31,284 nucleotides of DNA from Liolophura sinensis (taxonomy: Eukaryota > Mollusca > Polyplacophora > Chitonida > Chitonidae), in the NCBI RefSeq assembly GCF_032854445.1, contig NW_027018395.1, positions 1-31,284 on the forward strand. The letters are read 5' to 3'. Positions 12,221 to 21,900 of this stretch are shown here, in pieces (the stretch's first letter is position 1; every line of letters starts with the position of its first letter). The notes below the pieces were generated by a model. It was not told the origin of the DNA and searched no databases. It was given only the letters and a program-made list of their open reading frames with translations. A program made the position numbers and the translations under genes.

Positions 12221-12353
12221 ATATTGAGATTTTTATTTTCCTGTTGCTTTTTCCTCCGGCACCGTCGTTCCAGTCTCTTGTCGCGTGGTGACAAAGCTTC
12301 TATCGGTAATGTCTGCTCACCCTTCCTGTAGCGGTCATGCCATCTTTTTCGCT
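12221..12353 (-). CDS. Possible exon, strongly basic peptide, gene unknown
   Basis: The minus-strand frame encodes RWHDRYRKGEQTLPIEALSP followed by RDKRLERRCRRKKQQ, a composition unlike random AT-rich sequence. The 3' boundary would be a GTAATA donor after 12221; the 5' boundary is unclear because the upstream AG at 12355-12354 lacks a pyrimidine tract. It could be an exon of an unrecognised gene or a relic of one. A further small open block at 10790-10739 (SGDLGQDRSVKTWQKSQ) has splice-like ends but does not keep the frame into the 10326 exon, so the model is unsettled. Confidence 0.3.
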
Positions 12354-12360
12354 CTTTTTT

Positions 12361-14466
12361 TCAAAACGCTACGGATGAGCATTTAAGCGTTTTCTATACC
12401 ATCGCTGCCTATCTGCAGTAGTTAGAAGCATATTCATCAACTGTTGTTTTGCAACTGCAAAAAAATAATAAGATGAATTATTACTCTTTAGATGATCTAT
12501 ATCGATGCAGCCTACAACGTTACTCTCAAACCACCAACGTTACCGACTAAATGTTATTTAACTTTGGAAAGCGTAAACTTTTTTAGGCCTATTTCTTGCA
12601 CACAAAAACAAAAAATAAGTTTCGTGGTACATGTCTTTCTATGTGTAATCAAAAAGTTTTTGGGAGGATGGTATTGGATTGTCTGCATGATGGAAATTGT
12701 CCAAACTTAAATTACCACATGGGTCTGCTTATTATTGTATGTTAAATGTAGTGACCACACAGCATTTTGGGTAATTGTTAACATCCCCCCCCCCCTTTAA
12801 TTCATATTAAGTCATGGTTTTAGGGGGCGTGTATTTGCTGTCATTTAGTATATTTCCATGAACGGTTAGAATAAGAACCTAACTGAGGGGAGGTCGGTCA
12901 CGTGTGATCATTTGCCAACTGTCACACTGACCTCTCTGCTCTGGTTTTGCTTTCTATGTCTGTCGTCGGTTATATTGTTATATTGAATAAGGCTAATTGA
13001 ACCCTCTGGTGTCCACCTTGGGACAAAGGACCGTAACTGTTGACATGGGGCAAAGGGTAACACAGTCCTGGGGACATTCACTTCGTATGTGGAAAAAAAT
13101 AATGTCGAATTATATCCCCAATGTGGTGTATAGGATGTTACTGAAAATATGCTTCAATTTATTGATGTTCTTTACACATTTAGAGCCCAATCAGAAGTAA
13201 TGTTTACTATCATTTTAGGCCATGAAATTGGTAATGGGACATGCATATGGACAAAGGAAACATAGTAACAAAAAAAATCACGAAAAAAGTCTACAAATGC
13301 CATATATTTTGCAACAGAAACTGTTCAGATGAAAAAGATGCACACTGAATAAAAAAATATCTTCATGCAATATGTTTCTCCGCTTGATTAATTAATTGGC
13401 GTTATTTAAGTGGAGACAAAAGATATGTACCGTAATTGTAGAGTGACTCAAATGTGAATATTTGATAGGTTTGTCCTGTTATAGGAGATGCCAGCATTGT
13501 AGTTACCCATGATTGTGTTGTCACACATGTATCACACATGTACTCGGACTTTCTCTTTCTACTTCCTTTCATTAGCACGGTTGCAAATTCAAAGATGGAG
13601 GGAGATGGTCAACTGAAGTGTTATATAGCAAAAGTTAATTATGCCTTGTAAGATAAACGGAAACAATGCATGTGTGCACAATGTAAAGCCACAACAAGGG
13701 GAATTCGAGAAGATGTACTATATAACTAAATGTACAGCTGGTGAAGTAGGAGAGGGAGTATCGTATCAGAGGTGTAGCCAATGATTGTGGTGAGCACGTG
13801 ATTGGGGGACAGGTTTTGCATGTCCAAGCACCCTTTTTAGTGATTGTCCGTGAGCGGTAGAACAGGCATGATATTGGCTCAATCTCAGAAGTCTCCATAG
13901 TTTTCGCGGGGCCTTGGTGGAAAAGCCCTTAACTGCGATGGTCGACAGCACTCCCATAGGTGGCTTTACATAATATTCTTTGAAGATCATTGCCTTTCTC
14001 TAATCTAACATACATCTATAGGTTATATCTTAGCAAGTTGGACATTTATTTGCCAAAGTTTCCCACATTCAATATGTATGCCTACCGGTGCGTGAAATAT
14101 GTCTTGAAAAAAACAATCCAATAAAAAAATAAACCAACAGGATGGCTCAGAAGAGACAGAGATATGCAATAAGGCTAAAACTTCTCGGACGACACCACTG
14201 GATATTATATCCTTTCAATAAATTCGAGATCCACAAAATGGATCAACACAATAACTTGAACGTTGTTTAACGTTGTGTTCACTTATGTATACGATGGCGT
14301 TCAGTTTTTACAGGTGGAGGAGAGCTCACCATTTTGGCAAGTTAATTACTAACAAACTTCGATATATCTATATAGCCTATATGACGTGCATGTACCGCTT
14401 AGGCCCGCTTAGGCCCATTATAATGTTCAGTGTATGACTATGACTATGAAAAATGCATTGTCCAAG
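12361..14466. other. Non-coding stretch before the duplication
   Basis: AT-rich sequence with a C11 run (12785-12795) and a TAGGCCTA site (12584). A GC-richer block at about 13755-13960 contains a CCAAT box, a CACGTG E-box and two overlapping minus-strand frames, but neither frame looks protein-like. GCTTAGGCCC is repeated in tandem near 14398-14417. No gene is supported. Confidence 0.45.
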
Positions 14467-15230
14467 TCCATGCTCAATGAATGTCGATCCTTAATTGATG
14501 TAATATAATATACACCTTTAATATATTAATTGGCTTGGATGGTGATCATGCACATGTACTGTCAAAATGCATAAGTGTAGGCCTATGATTTTGTGCGTAT
14601 GTGTTTCTGAAGCCCGCGATGTGGACAAATATTTGTATCACAGGTATTTGGTACACATCAAATGTGCAGGTAGGCCTTACATAAAGATGATTTACAGTTA
14701 GCAAGGTACACATTAATCTGCAAGTACGACATGAATGGGTGGTTCGTGGTGCTCTCCCTTGCATGGATAATGTTCAGGCGTAGCACATGCAGCACGATAC
14801 GTTCGCTGTCTAGTAGTGTAGTCAGCCCATTGATCAAAAATATTTTAACGCCTCTGTTATTTTAGTACACTTCTGGCCTTGTTTCCAATATACACAATAA
14901 TTTCTCTTTTATGTGGCGTGAGATAGATCATATATACAAGGGTGACCTAGGCATGTAGGTCTACTAGTACTACGTCGTCTCCTCTGTAGACTGTGAATAC
15001 CACTCGGACTTCACTATCGAGCACCAGTGCGTTCGGCCTCACTTAACCGTGTGCCCATCAGCTCAGTTTTAGTCCAGATCTATACTAAATTTCAGCTCAA
15101 TTTCCATTCGTTCAAAGGCAGCATTTACAGTTTTAACAGCCAAGGCTCACGTGAGAATCTCGTTGAAAATGTAAGATGGATTAGCCATCGTCCTCGGTCT
15201 AAATGCACGGGTTAGTCGAGGTTTCGACGG

Positions 15231-15420
15231 CCAATGGAAATCACAGAACCACAACTGAATCACCAATGGAAACCACAGAACCACGAATTGACGGACCAAT
15301 CGGAAAAACGGAACCACGATATTGACAACAAATCAAAACCTGAGAACCAGAATTAAAACACCAATCAACACTTCAGAACCACAATTTGCCATCCAATGAA
15401 AACCACGAAACCACAAATTA
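15231..15420 (+). repeat. Six-unit 32-33 bp CCAAT/AACCAC array, copy A
   Basis: CCAAT begins at 15231, 15263, 15296, 15361 and 15393, with a degenerate CAAAT at 15329, so the steps are 32, 33, 33, 32, 32. AACCAC begins at 15247, 15279, 15312, 15377 and 15409, with AACCAG at 15345, always 16 bp after the CCAAT. CCAAT is the NF-Y site and ACCACA/TGTGGT is the Runx core. It could be a regulatory array or simply a minisatellite. Confidence 0.85.
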
Positions 15421-15658
15421 GATCTGGGTCAGTAATTCAGATCACTGGGCTAAGAGAAGTCGCATGGCGAAACTGAAAGTAAACGTTACACGAAAGAAGA
15501 GGTCCGATTAATCTTTGAGTCTCAGTTTACAAGGACAGCTACAGTCTGTGAGTATTCAGACGGTTAATGCATGATCGGTGTGCTCCCGTAAACTTGGGAT
15601 GTCACTTATATTGACTGACCCCATTTTATCATGTATGGTACGTAAGCCGTTGTTGTTG

Positions 15659-15890
15659 AGAGTTAGTGCTTGGAGCTTAACGTCGTACTCAACAATTTTT
15701 CAGTCATATGACGACGAAGGAATCCTTAGAGTGCATTTAATGTGCCTCCTTATTGCAGGGCGGATTTTCACCGCTCTTTTATCTAGTGCCTCACTGAGAC
15801 GACTTACCGAAGGCAAGTAAGTGGCCCCGCCCGAGCCATTATACTGATACGGATCAACCAGTCGTTGCACTATCCCCTTCATGCTGGTTG
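15659..15890 (+). mobile_element. Dispersed mollusc repeat inserted in copy A
   Basis: Begins GAGAGTTAGTGCTTGGAGCT, followed by TAACGTCGTACTCAACAATT, then TTCAGTCATATGACGACGAA, and ends near TCGTTGCACTATCCCCTTCA. I recall closely similar sequence scattered through mollusc genomes, so I take it as a non-autonomous element. It is absent from the matching place in copy B, which dates the insertion after the duplication or means B lost it. No terminal inverted repeat is obvious. Confidence 0.6.
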
Positions 15891-16423
15891 TTTAGACCCC
15901 CGGTGATGCACAACACCGGGTGGGTGGGTAGGTGAGTGAATGAGTGATAGGGGTTTAACGCCGTAGGCCTACTTAGTCGTATTTGGGAGAGGTAGGCCTA
16001 TATATTGTGTAAAGCAAATACCCACTTCACTGAAGTCACCCGGCCGCTAGAACGCCCAGCCAGTTTGAGATGGGATTAGATGGAAGAAATTCGAATGGCA
16101 TTTGATCTCTTGGATATGATTGCATTGATTAGTGTTAAAGAGGTGTATAAGTTGATTTATTTCTCTGAAATTAAATAGTTACAGACTCGGAAAATATTTC
16201 CATCAACTAACTTTTAAAGAAATACATGATGAACATCTAAAGCCATGTTAATGTTGAGCCCAGCCAGTAATCTCCTGATAGGTAATTAACGGAGCCTGCT
16301 TTCAAGATCAACAGCCTATCGTCATTATCAGAATGCGCTTTTCAAACCGTTTTTACAGTTCAAAGTGTAGCCTAGTGCAGGTAAGTATGGCAGTCATTGT
16401 TAAATTTTGAAGTGTTGCCTGAA

Positions 16424-18035
16424 TCCATGCTCAATGAACGTCGATCCTTAACTGATATAATATTTGTATCACAGGTATTTGGTACACATCAAATGTGCAG
16501 GTAGGCCTTACATAAAGATGATTTACAGTTAGCAAGGTACACATTAATCTGCAAGTGTACAACAAAGACATGAATGGGTGGTTCGTGGTGCTCTCCCTTG
16601 CATGGATAATGTTCAGGCGTAGCACATGCAGCACGATACGTTCGCTGTCTAGTAGTGTAGTCAGCCCCTGGGATCAAAATATTTTAACGCCTCTGTTATT
16701 TTAGTAGGCCTACACTTCTGTCATTAACCTCCAATATGCATAATATTTTTTCTTTTATGTGGCATAAGATAGATCATATACACATGAGTTACCTAGGAAT
16801 GTAGGTACTACGTCGTCTCCTCTGTAGACTGTGAATACCACTCGGACTTCACTATCGAGCACCAGTGCGTTCGGCCTCACTTAACCGTGTGCCCATCAGC
16901 TCAGTTTTAGTCCAGATCTATACTAAATTTCAGTTCAATTTCCGTTCATTCAAAGGCAGCATTTACAGTTTTAACAGCCAAGCCTCATATGAGAATCTCG
17001 TTGAAAATGTAACTTGAGGTACCCATCGGCCTCGGTAGCGCTAAAATGCAAGGGTTAGTCGAGGTTTCGACGGCCAATGAAAATCACATAACCACAATTG
17101 AATGACCAATGGAAACCACAGAACCAGGAATTGACGGACCAATCGGAACAATAGAACCACGATATTGACAACAAATCAAAACCTGAGAACCAGAATTAAA
17201 ACACCAATCAAAGCTTCAGAACCATGATTTGCCATCCAATGAAAACCACGAAACCACAAATTAGATCTGGGTCAGTAATTTAGATCACTGGGCTAGCGAA
17301 GTCGGCGAAACTGAAAGTAAACGGTATATTAAAGCGGAGATCCGATTAATTTTTGAGTCTTATCTTACAACGACAGCTGCTGTCTGTGAGTATGCAAGCA
17401 TTCAGACGGTAAATGCATGATCGGTGTGCCCCCGTAACCTTGGGATGTCGCCTTTATTGACTATAGGCCTGACCTCATTTTATCATATATGGTATGTAAA
17501 GCACAGCACGCCGTTGTTGTTGCTATTGTCCTTCAACCCCTCAGTGATGCACGGCATCGGGTCGGTGGGTGAGTGATTGGGGTTTAACGCCACAGGACTA
17601 CTTAGCCGCGTTTGGGGGAGGTGTATATTGTGTAAAGCAAATATCCACTCCACTGATGTCACCAGCTCGAACTACCATTCAGTTTAAGACGGGGTTAGTT
17701 CGGAAGAAATTCTAGCGGCATTTGATCACTTGGATATGATTGCGTTGATTAGTGTTAAAGCGGTCTATAAGTTGATTTATTTCTCTGAAATTAAATAGTT
17801 AAAAACTCGGAAAATATTTCCGTCCGCTAACTTTTAAAGAAATACAAGATGAGCATCTGAACCCATGTTAATGTTGACCCCAGCCAGTAAACTCCTCATA
17901 GGTAATCAAAGGAGCTTGCTTCCAAGATCAGCAGCCTATCCTCATTATCAGAGTGTGTTTTTCAAACAGTTTTTACAGTTTAAAGTGCAGCCTAGTGCAG
18001 GTAAGTATGGCAGTCATTGTTAAACTTTTTAAGTG
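16424..18035 (+). repeat. Tandem segmental duplication, copy B (~1.6 kb)
   Basis: The second copy of the unit starts directly after copy A and lies about 550 bp upstream of the TATA box of the plus-strand transposase-like gene. It lacks the two extra segments of copy A. Both copies keep the six-unit CCAAT/AACCAC array, a GGTTTAACGCC block and the terminal CAG/GTAAGT context. The two open frames on its minus strand are mirrored in copy A only because of the duplication. Confidence 0.9.
17074..17263 (+). repeat. Six-unit 32-33 bp CCAAT/AACCAC array, copy B
   Basis: CCAAT begins at 17074, 17106, 17139, 17204 and 17236, with CAAAT at 17172: the same 32, 33, 33, 32, 32 spacing as copy A. The AACCAC position is again +16 each time, but it has changed to AACCAG or AACCAT in three units. 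The CCAAT motif has held better than the AACCAC motif since the duplication. Confidence 0.85.
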
Positions 18036-18575
18036 CTAATATGGAATTATGAAACTTAAATTTCAGTTTGAATTTTAATGATTTTAATTAAATTAATTTA
18101 AATAATGTTATTTATATATACTGCTTAGTGAGATTTGTCTTACTGTCTGTCAGTATTTCAGTTTGTTTACAAGTTCTATGGCTCTGTCAAGTTGTTTACA
18201 TAGAAAGCACAATTCATTTTATTAAACTAGTTTGTTAAATTAGCTTCTTGTCATATAATGTTTGACAAGTTAATTGCGCATAGGCTGACTTTCTGTCCTG
18301 GGGATACCTTGAGATTTTACCAAACATACTGCATGCATGTACATGTATTTCTCAAGCTAATTCTGAGTGAATCCCTCAGGTTCAGATTGTCTGGACAGTG
18401 TTACAGGTTTCCCGTGAGAAGATGCTGCTTCTACTGACCACTCTAAACCATTATGGCTTTTTAATGGCCCTGACATCTGGTAAAATGGTAGCCCCAGTGT
18501 TCATCTTGCCAGCAGCCTATCAGGAATGTCCTCTTAGTTGATGTGATATTCAGCAGCCATGGTCCATGTAAACCC
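18034..18575 (+). other. Upstream flank of the transposase-like gene
   Basis: Non-coding sequence between the duplication and the TATA box, with no open frame of interest. It is the likely proximal promoter of the gene that starts near 18.6 kb. Confidence 0.4.
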
Positions 18576-18582
18576 TATATAA
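18576..18582 (+). promoter_or_regulatory. TATA box of the transposase-like gene
   Basis: TATATAA in the context CCCTATATAAGTG. A start about 30 nt downstream (near 18607) would give a short 5' UTR exon ending at the GTATGT donor at 18658. Confidence 0.5.
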
Positions 18583-18606
18583 GTGTCCCTTGGGAAAGTT
18601 ATAGGC

Positions 18607-18657
18607 AACATAGCTGTGCTGCAGTATTTCACTTGCTGGCTCAGGCACAAAACAAGG
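18607..18657 (+). other. Predicted 5' UTR exon of the transposase-like gene
   Basis: Sequence from the predicted start to a GTATGT donor at 18658. The next acceptor (TTTTTCAG ending at 18918) opens the exon carrying the ATG at 18928. No ATG lies in this exon, so it would be wholly untranslated. The start site is inferred only from the TATA box. Confidence 0.4.
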
Positions 18658-18927
18658 GTATGTATGTGGCCTCTATATATGGATAGTTATAATATACTGA
18701 TACTCTTAAATTAATTTCCACATGTAATAACCTGTGCAACTATTTAATTCTGTGTTGTCCTGGTTTGTTAGTTTTGTTTATGGCAGCAGTAATTTAGTGT
18801 CTGTCCTAATCCAGAATGGGTGAAATATCATGTTTTTGAGACTTTTATGTGATGTGTGTTACAACCAAATCAATATACCTAAGGTGAGATAATGTTATCA
18901 TCATTTGTTCTTTTTCAGTTTACAATC

Positions 18928-21900
18928 ATGTCTAGTGTCTTATATCCTAAATTTCGTAAGAGTGAAACAGGCGAACTCCTCCTCAGTGATTCTGTGGAAG
19001 GGAGGCTTGCAGCTGCAAATCGCCCAAAGTGGTCACCAGCGCTTACCACTGTGGTTGTACACAAAGAGGCCAGGGAAAGAGTCGCTGCCAGACAAGGCGA
19101 TTTAACTGATGAAAGAGATGTACTTGGTAGGTCCCTGATTAGGTCAATAGTATTCACCAGTAGGGCTATTTTTTAAGGACATGCATAAGGTTAGTATCTT
19201 GTTTGATGGATAAGAAACTGGTAAAATTATAAAACAAGTACACTCACGTGTTAAATTTTAGATACATGTATTCAGTGTCTGTGGAGTACTTAATTTGGTT
19301 ATTGTTATTTATTTCTGTATTCCTGACCAAAATGCCCCTCAGGATCTGCCAACCTTGTTCAGCATCAGCTGAATTTGTTCTTTAGGTTAAGTGTGAGGGT
19401 TCATCAGCAGCCAGGTGATGGTCATGATTAGTTGTTTTTCTTGCGATAATACCACCGATTATTCAAATGTACAAGTAAGTGGAAGTTCTGCAGTGCATGT
19501 AGGACTCCAATCAATCTAATCAAATTTATAATTTAAAAATAACAGCCATGTTATACATTAAAAGTGAACATGTTAATGTATGTTAATTCAACCTGTTGTG
19601 TTTATTACAAACTACTAGGTGAGTACATCCTCCAGTGTGGGAAGTATAGGGGAAAGTGTTTCCGGTGGCTTTTGGAGAATGTCCCCGGATATTGTGGATG
19701 GTTTGTTGGACAGATCATCAAGGATGAAGGGAAACAAGACCTGTCTAGTGTTCAGCAAAGACACAACAAGGCTGCATTTAAGGTGACACCCTGTACATTT
19801 TATGGTTTACTGACACTGTTAAGTAGGATGTTAAGGCTCAATCAATCAATCAATCAAACCCACTAATATGTATACAGGATGTGCAATGGATGCCAGCTGA
19901 CTTACACAAGACTGGTAGTGAACCATAGATTGGATGATTCCTAGTTAAATAACTATTACAGTGAAATTCTCGAAATCGGACATGCCAACACAAGCAGACA
20001 GTGTACAGACAATTTTTATTGAACTCTATTGTAATTGTACAAATCTTTCTGAACTTGAACCTGTTTCAGTGACATTTAGTGACAATCAGATGAAAATTGT
20101 ATTTTATAGCGCTACATGCAAATGTTTGAGGAGGGGCGCGCCATTATTCAAATGAAAAGCGAAGAAAAATGCAAGTCAAGCACCTCTCAGTTGAAGGCCC
20201 TTGTCACAACAGAGCGACAGCTATCAACTGGGGCCCTTGTGCAGAAGGCCAAGACACTTTTTGCCCCGCCTAAGGTGAAACCTAGTGAGTACTGCTGATA
20301 AATCAGTGCAAATCAGTTAATATTGTTTATCGAAATATTACAAAGATGATAACTAAAAATTATAACTGGATTAATACCACACAGTGATGAGAAGATAAAA
20401 AAAAAAATTTAGGATCAGGGGAGATAACTCACAATTGTAATAAGGTATCTCATTGACATAATCATAGTTTCTTGTGAAAATAAGATGGTGAAATATTAAT
20501 TTTTGTTGTATTTAGTTTTTTATCTGTTCAGTTAACATATGTTCTTTGTTCACAGACATTCCATCATCTCAGTCACCTCTGATTGCTCAAGAAATCAAAC
20601 TGGGTAAGTATTTATGTAAACACTTCCCATGCACATTACCTGGCTTCTATATGTGGACTAGAGATAATAATGTGTGTGGGTGTGATATATATCCCACTGG
20701 TGTATTTGGGTGTTAAAATACACATCTTTGTGGTAACGAATGAAAGAAGTCAAGTGAACGTGACATAAATTACAGGATTGTATAACTGGTGCAGATGATA
20801 TGGTTCCGTGATATGTTTGCTTCTTTCTTGCACAGGTACTTCAGCACAGGAAGATCGAGATCTGGTCTCGGTTCTTGAACATATTGAATCGACAGAAATG
20901 TCGGAGGCCACTGAAGTATCTTCAGACGTTCCAGGTAATTTTTGTGTAAAATATTCAATTTGTATAGGACGAATATTTTTACATTTTAAATCCTCCAGAA
21001 ATCATTTTTATAGGAGCAAGATATGTTTTAATTTTATGAATTTGATGTGCACTTAAATGAAGTAAATAGAATATCCTAAATATCACCTTAACTTTAGAAG
21101 TTATTACAGCTGCCAAAAATTATACATTGGTTGACTGACATGTGTATTTGTGTTTTTAATATTGTGTCTAATAAATGCAAAAATGATTTCTTAAAATGCC
21201 ATCAAACTTTTAAAATCTGACAAAAAGAAGCAAATTTTTCTTCCCCAGATTTTAGGTGAGTTAGTGTACTTCAAAATTTGCATTTTGGTAGATGTTTAAT
21301 ATTTACATGGAATTGTTTTATGATATTAGTAGGCTGACTTGAGGTAAGTACTAATATTTTATCTTAGCTTGAGGCTCCACATGTCCACCTTTGCTTTTTA
21401 CCTGCGGGACTTCTCTTCATTTATTTTGTTTCTCACTAAAGCTTCTTGTCTGCTCTCCATCCATTTCAGTTGTTAAGTATGACATTAAACCCCAAGCACT
21501 CACTCACTCCATCCATTTCCTTATAGCTTTATGTTCATTTATTCTAATGAAACTTAAATGGCGATGCACAATATGTATGTGAACAACATGTCTTGTGGTT
21601 TTGGCAGAACTTAGCATATTACAGTGCTTAAGAATGGAGCAATGCATTGTGTGTATATGGTATTAAAGGACTGTCAGTATATATACATGTAGATGGGTGT
21701 GTGGTAACCTGTGGTTTATAAAATATTTTAAGAAAACCATTTGAACTAATTTTTCTTATAAATTTAGTATAATTTTTTGACTTCGTTTTAGTTTGATAAT
21801 TAATTTTAGAAGCCTGTAAATCAAGGATGTATTTCCTTGCGTAAATTGTATAATTCTGTTCAGCTGTAAATTATGCTTCATAAGCTTTAACGTCTGTTGT

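Larger units (their letters stand above)
14467..16416 (+). repeat. Tandem segmental duplication, copy A (~1.95 kb)
   Basis: The sequence from TCCATGCTCAATGA (14467) to GTAAGTATGGCAGTCATTG (16381 onward) recurs in the same order and orientation in copy B at 16424-18035, a start-to-start distance of 1957 bp. Long stretches are nearly identical, for example 14631-14810 against 16462-16665. Copy A has two extra segments: about 120 bp near 14508-14630, and a dispersed-repeat insertion at about 15659-15890. I find no protein-coding frame conserved between the copies. Confidence 0.9.

Noticed and set aside
13635-13990. Two overlapping minus-strand frames in a GC-richer block
   Set aside because: Neither has a domain, plausible splice boundaries or non-random composition; left as unassigned.
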